Shown piece after piece: positions 35,570-44,650 of a stretch of DNA of 64,000 nucleotides. The notes beneath the pieces were generated by a model that searched no databases, was not told the DNA's origin, and saw nothing but the letters and a program-made list of their open reading frames with translations. The DNA is from Lachnospiraceae bacterium (lineage in GTDB: Bacteria; Bacillota; Clostridia; Lachnospirales; Lachnospiraceae). The stretch lies in assembly GCA_910575475.1 (NCBI GenBank), contig CAJTGD010000030.1:1-64000 (forward strand), in the 5' to 3' direction. Both the position numbers and the translations under genes were made by a program. Every line of letters starts with the position of its first letter. Positions within the stretch are counted from its first letter, which is position 1.

Positions 35570-35593
35570 AAAAAGGACGGTTTCCCGTCCTTA
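35570..35593 (-). terminator. Terminator of nadE
   Basis: AAGGACGG (35574-35581) and CCGTCCTT (35586-35593) form an 8-bp stem with six T following on the minus strand. Confidence 0.85.
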
Positions 35594-35633
35594 GATTATT
35601 CACAGGCATTCGAAAGCCTCTGTCCAACCCCGT

Positions 35634-37541
35634 TTACTTTTCGATGTCTTTCAGCCACCCCGCCGCGCAGGCATCGCTGGGCATTCTCCAGTCCCCTCTG
35701 GGGGAGAGCGCTACCGTCCCCACCTTGGGGCCGTCCGGCAGGCAGGACCGCTTGAACTGCTGGCTGAAAAATCTCCGGCAGAAGGTCTCCAGCCATTTCC
35801 GGATCACAGCCGGTTCATACTTCCCTTCAAAGGTCTGCAGGGCAAGCCGATAAATCTTCCCCGGTTCATATCCAAAACGGATCATATAGTACAGGAAGAA
35901 GTCATGCAACTCATAGGGCCCCACCAGATCCTCCGTCTTCTGTGCAATGTTCCCTTCCTTAGGCGGCAGAAGCTCCGGGCTGACCGGCGTATCCAGGACA
36001 TCATAGAGCACGGCCCGCAGCTCCTCATCCTCCGCCGTATCCGCCGCATACCGGACCAGATGGCGCACCAGCGTCTTCGGCACGGATGCGTTGACCCCGT
36101 ACATGGACATATGATCTCCGTTGTAGGTCGCCCACCCAAGCGCCAGCTCCGACATATCCCCGGTTCCGATGACCATGCCGCCGTCCTGATTGGCAAGATC
36201 CATCAGCACCTGGGTACGCTCCCTGGCCTGGCTGTTCTCATAGGTTACGCTATGGTCCTCCGGGTCATGGCCGATATCCCGGAAATGCACATTCACCGCT
36301 TCTCCGATGGGCACCTCTCTCAGCGTCGCTCCCAGCTTCACCGCCATCCGGCAGGCATTGTTGTATGTCCTGTCCGTGGTCCCGAAGCAGGGCATGGTAA
36401 CCGCCAGGATTTCTTTTTTCTCTCTTCCCAGCAGTTCAAATGCTCTGGCTGTTACGAGAAGCGCCAGTGTGGAATCCAGTCCGCCGGAGATTCCCACCAC
36501 TGCGGTTTTGGCATGGGTGTGGGCCAGGCGCTTTTTCAGCCCCATGGCCTGAATCGTCAGAATCTCCTCACAGCGCGCCGCCCGCACCCGGCTGTCCTGG
36601 GGAACGAAAGGCTGCTGTGGGAACTTTCGTGTCAATACAGTATCTTCCACATTCAAATGGAACGGAACACGGAGCAGCACCCGTTCCTCCGGTGTCCGAA
36701 AGGTCGTATTCTTCCTCCGCTCGCTGACCAGCCGATGGATATCGATCTCCGAGCAGATGATCTCATTTTCATACCGCTTTGCTTCCTTCAGGACAGTACC
36801 GTTCTCTGCGATAATATTGTGTCCGCCGAATACCAGGTCCGTAGTGGACTCCCCTTCTCCCGCATTGGCGTATACGTATCCCGCGATCAGCCGGGCGGAC
36901 TGCCCCTGGATCAATTCCCTGCGGTAAATATCCTTTCCGATGGTCTCATCGCTGGCAGAGCAGTTCACGATCACCGTTGCCCCTTCCAGCGCCGCTTCTA
37001 TGCTGGGCGGAACGGGCGACCATACATCCTCGCAGATCTCCGCTGATACCACCAGTTCCTCCATGTCCCGGCACTGGAACAAAATCTGAGGCCCGAAGGG
37101 CACCTGTTTTCCTTCAAAGCAGATAGTTCTTGCTTCCTTCGGTCCCGGCGTAAAATGGCGCATCTCATAGAACTCCCCGTAATTGGGCAGAAATGTCTTA
37201 GTCGTAAATCCCAGGATCTCTCCCCGGTTCAGAGCTGCCGCAGCATTATAGAGCTTTCCGTCCACACACAGCGGCACCCCCGCGAACACAAGCATATCCT
37301 TTTCCCTGGTAAACGCCGCGACCTGCAGCAGAGCCTGCCTTGCATCCCTCAAGAGTACATCCTGCGTAAACAGGTCGCCGCAGGTATATCCGGTAATGCA
37401 CAGCTCCGGAAATACCAGAATCTTTGCCCCAAGTTTCCCCGCCTCCTGGATGCACTCGCAGATTTTTTCCTGATTATACGCCGTATCGGCAACACGGATC
37501 TCCGGCGTTGCCGCCGCCGCCTTCACAAAACCCTGTTTCAT
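35634..37541 (-). CDS. nadE: Glutamine-dependent NAD+ synthetase
   Basis: A 635-aa fusion. The N-terminal nitrilase-type glutaminase has the Glu in LVFPELCITGY, a Lys in KTFLPNYGEFYE and the Cys in SAEICEDVWSP; it feeds ammonia to the C-terminal synthetase with PP-loop GISGGLDSTLAL (about residues 350-361). It amidates nicotinic acid adenine dinucleotide to NAD+. I start at ATG of MKQGFVKAAAATPEI; ATG at 37550 and GTG at 37553 also follow the same AGGAGG site. It ends with its own terminator. Confidence 0.95.
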   Translation of the reverse strand: MKQGFVKAAAATPEIRVADTAYNQEKICECIQEAGKLGAKILVFPELCITGYTCGDLFTQDVLLRDARQALLQVAAFTREKDMLVFAGVPLCVDGKLYNAAAALNRGEILGFTTKTFLPNYGEFYEMRHFTPGPKEARTICFEGKQVPFGPQILFQCRDMEELVVSAEICEDVWSPVPPSIEAALEGATVIVNCSASDETIGKDIYRRELIQGQSARLIAGYVYANAGEGESTTDLVFGGHNIIAENGTVLKEAKRYENEIICSEIDIHRLVSERRKNTTFRTPEERVLLRVPFHLNVEDTVLTRKFPQQPFVPQDSRVRAARCEEILTIQAMGLKKRLAHTHAKTAVVGISGGLDSTLALLVTARAFELLGREKKEILAVTMPCFGTTDRTYNNACRMAVKLGATLREVPIGEAVNVHFRDIGHDPEDHSVTYENSQARERTQVLMDLANQDGGMVIGTGDMSELALGWATYNGDHMSMYGVNASVPKTLVRHLVRYAADTAEDEELRAVLYDVLDTPVSPELLPPKEGNIAQKTEDLVGPYELHDFFLYYMIRFGYEPGKIYRLALQTFEGKYEPAVIRKWLETFCRRFFSQQFKRSCLPDGPKVGTVALSPRGDWRMPSDACAAGWLKDIEK

Positions 37542-37589
37542 TTCTTCCATCACCCTCCTGTTTCCGTTCTCTGCTATCTGCTGACCTTT

Positions 37590-38471
37590 TTACGGCCGTT
37601 TACATTTCTCCAGAATCTCTTCCAGCTCCTCCACCGTAAACTCATATGCCGTATTGCAGAAATGGCATTTCACCTCTATGGGCTTCCCGTCTGCTATCAT
37701 ATCCTCAATTTCTTTTTTCCCGATACTGATGATCGCCTTCTCGATCCGCTCCCTGGAACAATTGCAGTCAAACATGGCCGGCATCGTATCCGTGATCTCC
37801 ACCTCCATGCCCGAGAGGACCTGGGAAAGCATCTCTTCCGGAGAATGTCCTTTGTCCAGCATGGCGGTCACCGACTTCATTCCGGCGATATTTCCCTCCA
37901 GCTGACGAAGTACCGTCTCCTCCACAAAGGGCATCACCTGTACGATAAAGCCTCCGGCGCAGCGCACCGTATTGTCCCGGTTCATCAGGACGCCGAGGCC
38001 CACCGACGAGGGAATCTGCTCCGAAGCCGCAAAATAATAGGTCAGGTCTTCCGCGATCTCTCCGGTCTGCAGGATCGTCTGCCCGGAATAGGGTTCCTTG
38101 AGCCCCATGTCCTTGATCACGTTTAAAATGCCCTGGCCCAGCGCACCGCCCACATCCAGCTTCCCGTTTTTCGGCGGCAGCATCACCTCCGGGTGGTTCA
38201 CATAGCCCTTCACATGTCCCCGGGCATCCGCCGTCACCGTCAGACCTCCGATGGGCCCGTCACATTTTACCTGCAGCGTCAGCACGTCCTCCGGATTCTT
38301 CATCATGCTTCCCATCATCACGCCGCCGGTCAAGAGCCTCCCAAGAGCCGCCGTCGCCACCGGACTGGTCTGATGCCTTGACCTTGCTTCCTCCGCCAGG
38401 CTGGTAGTCACTGCCGCAAACGCACGGATCTGCGCGTCAGCAGCCGTAGCCCTTACAATATAATCCTTCAT
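37590..38471 (-). CDS. hslO: Redox-regulated chaperone Hsp33
   Basis: A 293-aa holdase. The C-terminal zinc-redox switch has CNC (about residues 237-239) and CHFC (270-273), which bind zinc when reduced and release it on oxidation. The N-terminal domain has TVTADARGHVKGYV. It protects proteins during oxidative stress. It stands 48 bp upstream of nadE on the same strand, so they may be an operon. Confidence 0.95.
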   Translation of the reverse strand: MKDYIVRATAADAQIRAFAAVTTSLAEEARSRHQTSPVATAALGRLLTGGVMMGSMMKNPEDVLTLQVKCDGPIGGLTVTADARGHVKGYVNHPEVMLPPKNGKLDVGGALGQGILNVIKDMGLKEPYSGQTILQTGEIAEDLTYYFAASEQIPSSVGLGVLMNRDNTVRCAGGFIVQVMPFVEETVLRQLEGNIAGMKSVTAMLDKGHSPEEMLSQVLSGMEVEITDTMPAMFDCNCSRERIEKAIISIGKKEIEDMIADGKPIEVKCHFCNTAYEFTVEELEEILEKCKRP

Positions 38472-38524
38472 ACTTCTCCTCCTGTCAAACTCAAATCCTT
38501 CCTATCAGAGCGGTATTTTCACGG

Positions 38525-39343
38525 TTACGCACTGAATCTATTTCTGTACCTTTTTCCATGCTCCCTCGCGATCACATAGATCCGCTCACTCTGCATATGG
38601 GGCACGCCTTTTGTATCTCCGTCATATGCGGCAAGATATTCCATCCCTGCACTTTGCAGAATGCTCTTTATCTCTTTCAATGTATAGCCTTTCTGAAAAT
38701 GTGTCTCCCGAAACCGGCGAAACAGCTCTTCCCCCGGATAAGCAAATTCCGTCCCCGAAGTACGCCCCTCCTTCTCTGCACGGATAAAAAGGGTCAATTC
38801 ATACTCATTGATCCCTTCCTCTTCATAATAATAGTTGTCCCATATAAAGCTGCAGTCCTCCCGGTCCTCCGCAATCGTGCTGCTTCCCAGGACTTCCCGG
38901 TACTTATACTCCGTATTAAAATCAAAAACAAAAATTCCGCCCGGATCCAGATAATTATTGACCAGACCAAAAACCTGCTCCAACTCCTCTTTTTCCAAAA
39001 TATAATTGACGGAATCACATACACTGACGACTGCCCGTACCGTTCCGTACAGTTCAAACTCCCGCATATCCTGCAGAAGATACAGGATATCATGCCCGGA
39101 TGCCTCCCGCTTTTCCATCGCTGCATCCAGCATTTCTTCCGAGCAGTCCACGCCGATCATATCATATCCGTATCCGGCAAGAAGCTCTGTCATCGTGCCT
39201 GTCCCACAGCCAAGCTCCAGAACCAGGCCGTCCTTGATTCCATGCGTTTCCAAAACTCCATGCAGATAGTTTGCCCACTCTTCATACGGAACATTATCCA
39301 TAAACTGATCATACACCTGTGCAAAACTCGTATATGCCTCCAA
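38525..39343 (-). CDS. Class I SAM-dependent methyltransferase
   Basis: A 272-aa soluble methyltransferase. SAM motif I is VLELGCGTGTMTELLAGYGYD (about residues 41-60), motif II is MIGVDCSEEML, and motif IV-like DSVNYILEKEEL follows. The substrate is unknown. I choose TTG at 39343 (M/L-EAYTSFAQVYDQFMD), since GGGAGGAGC lies seven bases before it; the longer frame from 39397 lacks such a site. The gene follows the membrane protein at 39443, 99 bp away. Confidence 0.85.
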   Translation of the reverse strand: MEAYTSFAQVYDQFMDNVPYEEWANYLHGVLETHGIKDGLVLELGCGTGTMTELLAGYGYDMIGVDCSEEMLDAAMEKREASGHDILYLLQDMREFELYGTVRAVVSVCDSVNYILEKEELEQVFGLVNNYLDPGGIFVFDFNTEYKYREVLGSSTIAEDREDCSFIWDNYYYEEEGINEYELTLFIRAEKEGRTSGTEFAYPGEELFRRFRETHFQKGYTLKEIKSILQSAGMEYLAAYDGDTKGVPHMQSERIYVIAREHGKRYRNRFSA

Positions 39344-39442
39344 AAAGCTCCTCCCTCCGCCAAATACCGTCCAGCTCACAGCGGCAATCCTCTCCAAGCT
39401 GCCGACTCACGGCTGCTGATCTCAATCCTGCCTGCTTTTCCT

Positions 39443-40708
39443 TCATAGCTGCTCTCCATACATGGCACGGATCTCCTGACGGATCCGCTGGCGTTCCCGC
39501 CTGGCCTTCTCCAGCTTCCGCTTCCGCTTTCTCCGTATAGCCAAAACCCTGAGATAAAGGACCAGGACAATGTCCAGAGCAAAGAAAATGAGCAGCGCCG
39601 TCTTCATGATGCTCTTCATAGAATACGTGGTCTTCATAAGGGACTTGATCCGCTCTGTCAAAGGCGGCTTCTCTTCCTGCGCGTCCCCCTGGGCTGCCGT
39701 CTCAGCGCCTTCCGCTGGTTCTGCTTCTTCCGTCTTCCCGGCATCTCCGGCCGGCTCCTCTTTCTCCGGCTTTTTCTCTTCTGCCGGCGCCGCCGGAAAG
39801 TTATAAGGCACCATCGTTTTATAGATATAAAATTTTCTGCTTCCGTCTCCGTTATACACATTCACCACCGCGGCAAATACCCCCGGCTCCAGCTCGCAGA
39901 TCGACTCCGGCTCGTCCACGGTTCCGGCATCCAGCCCAAAGTCTAATTGCGGGCAGGATACCAGAGCCCTTCTTGAAATGGAATAGACATTCAGAAAATC
40001 TCCGATCCCCAGCCCCAGCGTCAGAGGAAAATTGATGATATAATCCCCGCTGACACACAGGTCCTGAAAATTATTGCCCTTGGAAGAGCCTTCGTATTCT
40101 CCCAGGTTCTCTATGATCTGGAACTGGCTGTCCAGGATCTTGAAGCTGTATCCTCCGTCCACATTGGTCTGGATGACATAGCGGTCCTGTTCCTCATCAT
40201 AGCCGATCCCCAGGATATTATAGTCGTCCGAGATCTTGACCTTTTTCTTGAAAGAAAGCGTACCCGCATCCATCAGAAAAATGCACCCTCTGTTTTCCGG
40301 GTTCAGATGGGTATACAGGGCGACTGCGATCTCCCCGGTCTTCGGATTATATGCCATTCCGTTTCCATGCTCGTAGTTTCGTTCCACCACCCGCTTTGCC
40401 AGAGAATACTTGTCCACCGGGTTCCCATGGACATCCGTATCATTCCTGTAATACGCTTTTATGATGTCCGACTTTTCCGCGCTGTCATCATAATTCTCGA
40501 TCAGAATGATATAATCCTCTGTCACGCACATCGACTGAATGACGCCCTTCGGCCCTTCAATGTCATCTTCTATGATCTTTTCCCATGTTACTCCCTCAAA
40601 CGCATCGTCTGATGCAATCTCTGCATGGACCTCCAGCGGCTTCCAGTTCCATATGCACCATAATAACACAACACTAATGAGGCCAGTGGCAAGCACTCCC
40701 CATTTCAT
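39443..40708 (-). CDS. Membrane-anchored protein with propeller-like ectodomain
   Basis: A 421-aa protein of unknown function. It has an N-terminal hydrophobic segment (residues 3-19), a predicted outside domain with repeated beta strands (GVIQSMCVTEDYIILIEN; GNGMAYNPKTGEIAVALYTH; NILGIGYDEEQDRYVIQ) that resembles a small beta-propeller, a Glu/Ala/Pro-rich stalk (about 305-345), a second membrane helix (about 368-390) and a very basic cytoplasmic tail (RRKRKRKLEKARRERQRIR). Start ATG is chosen from the hydrophobic onset. No catalytic residues are evident. Confidence 0.75.
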   Translation of the reverse strand: MKWGVLATGLISVVLLWCIWNWKPLEVHAEIASDDAFEGVTWEKIIEDDIEGPKGVIQSMCVTEDYIILIENYDDSAEKSDIIKAYYRNDTDVHGNPVDKYSLAKRVVERNYEHGNGMAYNPKTGEIAVALYTHLNPENRGCIFLMDAGTLSFKKKVKISDDYNILGIGYDEEQDRYVIQTNVDGGYSFKILDSQFQIIENLGEYEGSSKGNNFQDLCVSGDYIINFPLTLGLGIGDFLNVYSISRRALVSCPQLDFGLDAGTVDEPESICELEPGVFAAVVNVYNGDGSRKFYIYKTMVPYNFPAAPAEEKKPEKEEPAGDAGKTEEAEPAEGAETAAQGDAQEEKPPLTERIKSLMKTTYSMKSIMKTALLIFFALDIVLVLYLRVLAIRRKRKRKLEKARRERQRIRQEIRAMYGEQL

Positions 40709-40791
40709 TGAACATACTCCCTTAATACTTTACATCTTATTTTCCCATGCTCTATCATAGCATTCTGCTAAATTATTGTAAACAGATTTAT

Positions 40792-40823
40792 AAAAAAGAT
40801 GCCAACTTTTATAAGCTGGCATC
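40792..40823 (-). terminator. Terminator of ilvE
   Basis: Minus strand GATGCCAGC...GTTGGCATC (40798-40806 with 40815-40823) is followed by six T. Confidence 0.85.
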
Positions 40824-40841
40824 CCATGATTTTCCTGTTCA

Positions 40842-41867
40842 TTATTCGATTACATGGATCCACCCTTTTGGAGCTTCGATCTGTCCCATCTGGATACCGG
40901 TCAGTGTCTCGTACAGCTTCCGGGTCGTCCCGCCCATCTTCTCCATGCCGCTCGGGAAGCAGATCTCTTTTCCGTGGTCCACGATCTTTCCCACCGGGGA
41001 GATGACCGCCGCAGTCCCGCAGAGCCCGCATTCCGCAAAATCCTTCAGCTCATCCAGGTATACATCCCGCTCTTCTACTTCCAATCCCAGATAATGCTCC
41101 GCCACATACATCAGGGAACGTCTGGTGATCGACGGAAGAATGGTGTTCGAGTGAGGCGTCACGATCTTGTTCTCCTTTGTCACAAAGAGGAAGTTGGCCC
41201 CTCCGGTCTCCTCCACCTTTGTTCTGGTCGCAGAATCCGGATACAGATTTTCATCAAATCCGTTGGCATGCGCGCTCACGATCGCATGGAGGCTCATGGC
41301 ATAGTTCAAGCCCGCCTTGATATGCCCGGTTCCCCGCGGCGCGGCACGGTCAAAGTCAGACACACAGATCGTCAGCGGCTTCACGCCGCCCTTGAAATAG
41401 GGCCCCACCGGAGTCGTAAATACACGGAACTGATACTCGTCCGCAGGCTTCACGCCGATGACCGGATTGATCCCGAACATATAAGGCCGGATGTACAGGG
41501 TTGCCCCGGAGCCGTATGGAGGTACGTATGCGGCGTTTGCCTTGACTGTCTGCGTCACCGCATCCACAAAGCGGTCCGCCTCAAACTGGGGCATCTCCAT
41601 CCTGGCTGCGGAATCCATCATACGCTGCCCGTTCAGGTTCGGCCGGAAGGTCACGATCCGTCCGTCCTCTGTCGTATAAGCTTTCAGCCCCTCAAAGATC
41701 GTCTGCGCATACTGCAGGACGCCGGCACATTCATTCATGGTGATATCCGCATCCTCGATGAGAGCACCCGCATCCCATGCCCCGTCCCTGTAGTTGGATA
41801 CATACCGCTTATCGGTCTTCATATAGGCAAAGCCCAGATTCTCCCAGTCAATCTTCTTTTTCTCCAT
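40842..41867 (-). CDS. ilvE: Branched-chain amino acid aminotransferase
   Basis: A 341-aa class IV PLP enzyme of the BCAT II type, catalysing the last step of leucine, isoleucine and valine synthesis. The PLP lysine is in GTGHIKAGLNYAMSL, and the class IV signature region includes EVEERDVYLDELKDF and the LCGTAAVISPVG stretch. I start at ATG of MEKKKIDWENLGF, with GGAGG upstream; an ATG five codons earlier is rejected. It has its own promoter and terminator. Confidence 0.96.
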   Translation of the reverse strand: MEKKKIDWENLGFAYMKTDKRYVSNYRDGAWDAGALIEDADITMNECAGVLQYAQTIFEGLKAYTTEDGRIVTFRPNLNGQRMMDSAARMEMPQFEADRFVDAVTQTVKANAAYVPPYGSGATLYIRPYMFGINPVIGVKPADEYQFRVFTTPVGPYFKGGVKPLTICVSDFDRAAPRGTGHIKAGLNYAMSLHAIVSAHANGFDENLYPDSATRTKVEETGGANFLFVTKENKIVTPHSNTILPSITRRSLMYVAEHYLGLEVEERDVYLDELKDFAECGLCGTAAVISPVGKIVDHGKEICFPSGMEKMGGTTRKLYETLTGIQMGQIEAPKGWIHVIE

Positions 41868-41900
41868 CAGTATCTCCTCCATTCCTCTGTAATAAAAATC

Positions 41901-41929
41901 ATTATAATACCATCCTGTGCAAAATTCAA
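41901..41929 (-). promoter_or_regulatory. Promoter of ilvE
   Basis: Minus-strand -35 TTGAAT (41924-41929), 17-bp spacer and -10 TATAAT (41901-41906). Confidence 0.7.
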
Positions 41930-41982
41930 GAGCGCACTCTGTTTTTTATTACAATTTATTCCCCGATTCATTTCCTCAGGCC

Positions 41983-42156
41983 GTTTACGATTCACAGCCG
42001 CTCAACATACATGCGCAAAACCGCTGCTGCGCAGCTTCCCTTTTGCTTATGTACGTTGAGTGACTGCTTCCAGCCGCATAACAATTCGAATACAGCGTCT
42101 TACAAGCGAGCTTGACGACTCTGTACCCGAATTGTTACACGTCTGTGAATCGTAAC
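41983..42156. repeat. Cloverleaf-like palindromic element
   Basis: Outer arms GTTTACGATTCACAG (41983-41997) and CTGTGAATCGTAAC (42143-42156) enclose two long hairpins. The first is CTCAACATACAT/ATGTACGTTGAG (42001-42012, 42049-42060) with inner GCAAAA/TTTTGC and GCTGCGCAGC. The second is AACAATTCG/CGAATTGTT (42080-42088, 42128-42136) with inner TACAG/CTGTA and CAAGC/GCTTG. The element starts three bases after the ilvN stop. Too large for a tRNA; it may be a small non-autonomous mobile element or a structured 3' end. Confidence 0.8.
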
Positions 42157-42158
42157 TT

Positions 42159-42668
42159 CTATCGCTCCATCATACTGATGGATTCGATTCCTACGCTGCC
42201 TCCGCGGACCACCTCTATATTTTTAAATTCTTCCTTGAGCAGCTTCACCACCGCGTCGTTCTTTGTCGCTGTCTGGACGAACTCCAGAAGGAGACTGTCT
42301 TTTCCGTAGTCGATGACCCTGGCCTTAAAGGTATCCGCAATCTGGAACAACTCTGCCTTGTCGTCCCTGGTACACTTTTTCACTTTTACATAGAGGATCT
42401 CCTTCATCCGGACAAATACATCCGTAAAATCAATGACCTTGATCACTTCCACCATCCGGTTGAGCTGCTTTTTGATCTGCTCAAAGGTCTCGTCGTCGCT
42501 GACAGTGGCGATGGTCATACGGGATACCGTGGGATCCTCCGTTGTTCCCACCGTCAGGCTGTCCAGGTTATAGGATTTACCGGAAAACAACCCGGAGATC
42601 TTCGACAGCACACCAACCTGATTTTCCACATATAACGAAATCCATCTCTTTTTTATACTATTATCCAT
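42159..42668 (-). CDS. ilvN: Acetolactate synthase small (regulatory) subunit
   Basis: A 169-aa regulatory subunit. The N-terminal ACT domain (WISLYVENQVGVLSKISGLF, residues 8-27) binds valine for feedback control; the C-terminal domain includes RVIDYGKDSLLLEFVQTA. I start at ATG of MDNSIKKRWISLYVE; AGAGGAG lies 11 bases upstream, and a GTG in frame four codons before sits too near it. It follows ilvB and is preceded by a hairpin repeat copy. Confidence 0.93.
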   Translation of the reverse strand: MDNSIKKRWISLYVENQVGVLSKISGLFSGKSYNLDSLTVGTTEDPTVSRMTIATVSDDETFEQIKKQLNRMVEVIKVIDFTDVFVRMKEILYVKVKKCTRDDKAELFQIADTFKARVIDYGKDSLLLEFVQTATKNDAVVKLLKEEFKNIEVVRGGSVGIESISMMER

Positions 42669-42688
42669 CTCTGTTTTCACTCCTCTTT

Positions 42689-42734
42689 CATACGGAAGGC
42701 CTGCCGGGGGGCAGCGCTTCCGCATATTATCATG
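42689..42734 (-). repeat. Dispersed hairpin repeat, copy G
   Basis: On the minus strand it reads ATATGCGGAAGCGCTGCC... and ends GGCAGGCCTTCCGTATG, with paired arms around a run of C. It lies between ilvB and ilvN, about 20 bases upstream of the ilvN start, next to its ribosome binding site, like copy A at the ABC ATPase. Confidence 0.65.
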
Positions 42735-42774
42735 AAAGCCATTTTGACACTCAGGATCCTCCCGAAACATCCGA

Positions 42775-44493
42775 TCAGCAGTCCAGGATCATTTCCTCCA
42801 GGGTTCCGCCCGGCTGGATCATGGGATACACCATCTCCTCGGGATCTATGATAAATTCGATCAGGGTCGGCGTCTTCGTATTCTTCTTTGCCTCTTCGAA
42901 TGCGGCTTCCACCTCTTCCCGCTGTGTGACACGGATGCCCTTTGCCCCGTAGCTCTCCGCCAGCTTCACAAAGTCCGGCGTGTAGACCGGCTTTTCCTCG
43001 CCGCCGGTCCTGCGGGTCAGCGCACCGGCGCGCAGATCCGTCATGCCATAGCGCTTTCCGTAAAACAGCTTCTGCCACTGCCGTACCATTCCCAGATATG
43101 TATTATTGAACACGCAGACGATGACCGGAAGCTCTTCCAGAACCGCAGTGGCAAATTCCTGAATATTCATCTGCATCCCGCCGTCGCCGGAGATCACAAT
43201 GACCGGCGTATCCGGATTGCCGAGTCTGGCTCCGATGCCTCCCGGAAAGCCATAACCCATGGTCCCCAGTCCACCGGACATGATCAGCTTCTTTTTCGCC
43301 GTGATCTCCGTATACTGAGCAGCAAACATCTGATGCTGCCCTACATCCGTCACCACAATGGACTCCTCAAACTGGCGGTTGACCGCATCCAGGATATCCA
43401 CCGGCCCCAGGCTCTTATGCGGCCGCATAGCCAGCGGGTGCTCCTGCTTCCAGCCCTCGATCTCTTTGAGCCATTTTTTGGTATTGCAGCCTTCTACATA
43501 CTCCTTCATCTTCATGACCGCTTCTTTCGCATCCGCTACGATGGGCACATCCACGGAAATATTTCTGGAAATGGATGCGGTATCGATATCGATATGGACG
43601 ATCTTCGCATTGGGCGCAAAGGCATGAAGCTTTCCGGTGATCCGGTCATTGAACCGGGTGCCGATGGAAAACAGCAGATCGCACTCGCTCACCGCCATAT
43701 TGGCCGCATAGGCGCCGTGCATTCCCAGATTGCCGATGAACAGCGGATGATCTGTCGGGATCGCCCCCCGTCCCATGACCGTGGTGATCACCGGCACACC
43801 GGTCTTATCCACCACCTCCGTGAATACCTCGTTGGCCTCTGCGATATTTACGCCTCCCCCTGCCAGGAACAGGGGCCGCTTTGCTTTATGCAGCATTTTC
43901 AGGGCACGCTTGAGCTGTCCGATATGGACATTGGTATTGGGCTTGTAGCCGCGGATATTCACATCCTTGGGATAATCCGCGCTTCCCAGCTCCGCCATCA
44001 CGTCCTTGGGCAGATCGATCAGCACCGGTCCCGGCCGGCCTGTCCGTGCAATATAAAAAGCTTCCTTGATGATCCTGCCCAGATCCGCCCGGTTGCGGAC
44101 GGTCACACCGTACTTTGTGATGCTTCTTGTGATCCCCACAATGTCCACTTCCTGAAATGCGTCATTTCCTATGAGATGGCGCGCCACCTGCCCTGTAAAG
44201 CATACTAGAGGCACACTGTCATAATTGGCCGTTGCCAGTCCTGTCACCAGATTGGTAGCCCCTGGTCCGCTGGTGACCAGACAGACCCCGATCCTTCCCG
44301 TGGTCCTTGCATAAGCATCCGCCTCATGCACCAGCGCCTGCTCATGCCGGGGAAGGATCACCCGGATATCACTCTGCCTGTATAATTCATCGCTGATATC
44401 GATGGTACAGGCTCCCGGATAACCAAACAGGGTATCCACGCCTTCTTCCTTTAAAGCTTTTACCAACAATTTGTTGCCTGAAATCTGCCTCAT
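42775..44493 (-). CDS. ilvB: Acetolactate synthase large (catalytic) subunit
   Basis: A 572-aa TPP enzyme that condenses two pyruvates (or pyruvate with 2-ketobutyrate). The catalytic Glu is in ILPRHEQALVHEADAYAR (about residue 49), and the TPP/Mg motif is SGDGGMQMNIQEFATA. FAD-binding middle domain is present. I start at ATG (second M of MMRQISGNK), seven bases after AGGAGG; a GTG immediately before is possible. Only 66 bp separate it from the rpsO terminator and no promoter is evident, so expression may rely on readthrough. Confidence 0.96.
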   Translation of the reverse strand: MRQISGNKLLVKALKEEGVDTLFGYPGACTIDISDELYRQSDIRVILPRHEQALVHEADAYARTTGRIGVCLVTSGPGATNLVTGLATANYDSVPLVCFTGQVARHLIGNDAFQEVDIVGITRSITKYGVTVRNRADLGRIIKEAFYIARTGRPGPVLIDLPKDVMAELGSADYPKDVNIRGYKPNTNVHIGQLKRALKMLHKAKRPLFLAGGGVNIAEANEVFTEVVDKTGVPVITTVMGRGAIPTDHPLFIGNLGMHGAYAANMAVSECDLLFSIGTRFNDRITGKLHAFAPNAKIVHIDIDTASISRNISVDVPIVADAKEAVMKMKEYVEGCNTKKWLKEIEGWKQEHPLAMRPHKSLGPVDILDAVNRQFEESIVVTDVGQHQMFAAQYTEITAKKKLIMSGGLGTMGYGFPGGIGARLGNPDTPVIVISGDGGMQMNIQEFATAVLEELPVIVCVFNNTYLGMVRQWQKLFYGKRYGMTDLRAGALTRRTGGEEKPVYTPDFVKLAESYGAKGIRVTQREEVEAAFEEAKKNTKTPTLIEFIIDPEEMVYPMIQPGGTLEEMILDC

Positions 44494-44512
44494 CACTTGT
44501 CCTCCTTTATCA

Positions 44513-44558
44513 ATACCATCGTATGCAGAAAGGCTGCCAGCGGCAGGCTTTCTGTATG
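44513..44558 (+). repeat. Dispersed hairpin repeat, copy B
   Basis: Starts ATACCATCGTATGCAGAAAG and ends CGGCAGGCTTTCTGTATG; CAGAAAGGCTGCC pairs with GGCAGGCTTTCTG with one mismatch across AGC. It fills the gap between the rpsO terminator and ilvB. Confidence 0.8.
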
Positions 44559-44559
44559 T

Positions 44560-44594
44560 AAAAAACAGCCCTAAGCCGTTGATCAGCTTAGGGC
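44560..44594 (-). terminator. Terminator of rpsO
   Basis: Minus strand GCCCTAAGC...GCTTAGGGC (9-bp arms, 44568-44576 with 44586-44594), then TGTTTTTT. Confidence 0.85.
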
Positions 44595-44650
44595 GAATCT
44601 ACCAGCTATAAAATTGTATGAGAAATGATTCCGCCTGTACGGTTGGATGA

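Noticed and set aside
41983-42156. tRNA gene from the cloverleaf-like fold
   Set aside because: Arms are far too long, no anticodon arm of tRNA size and no T-loop consensus.
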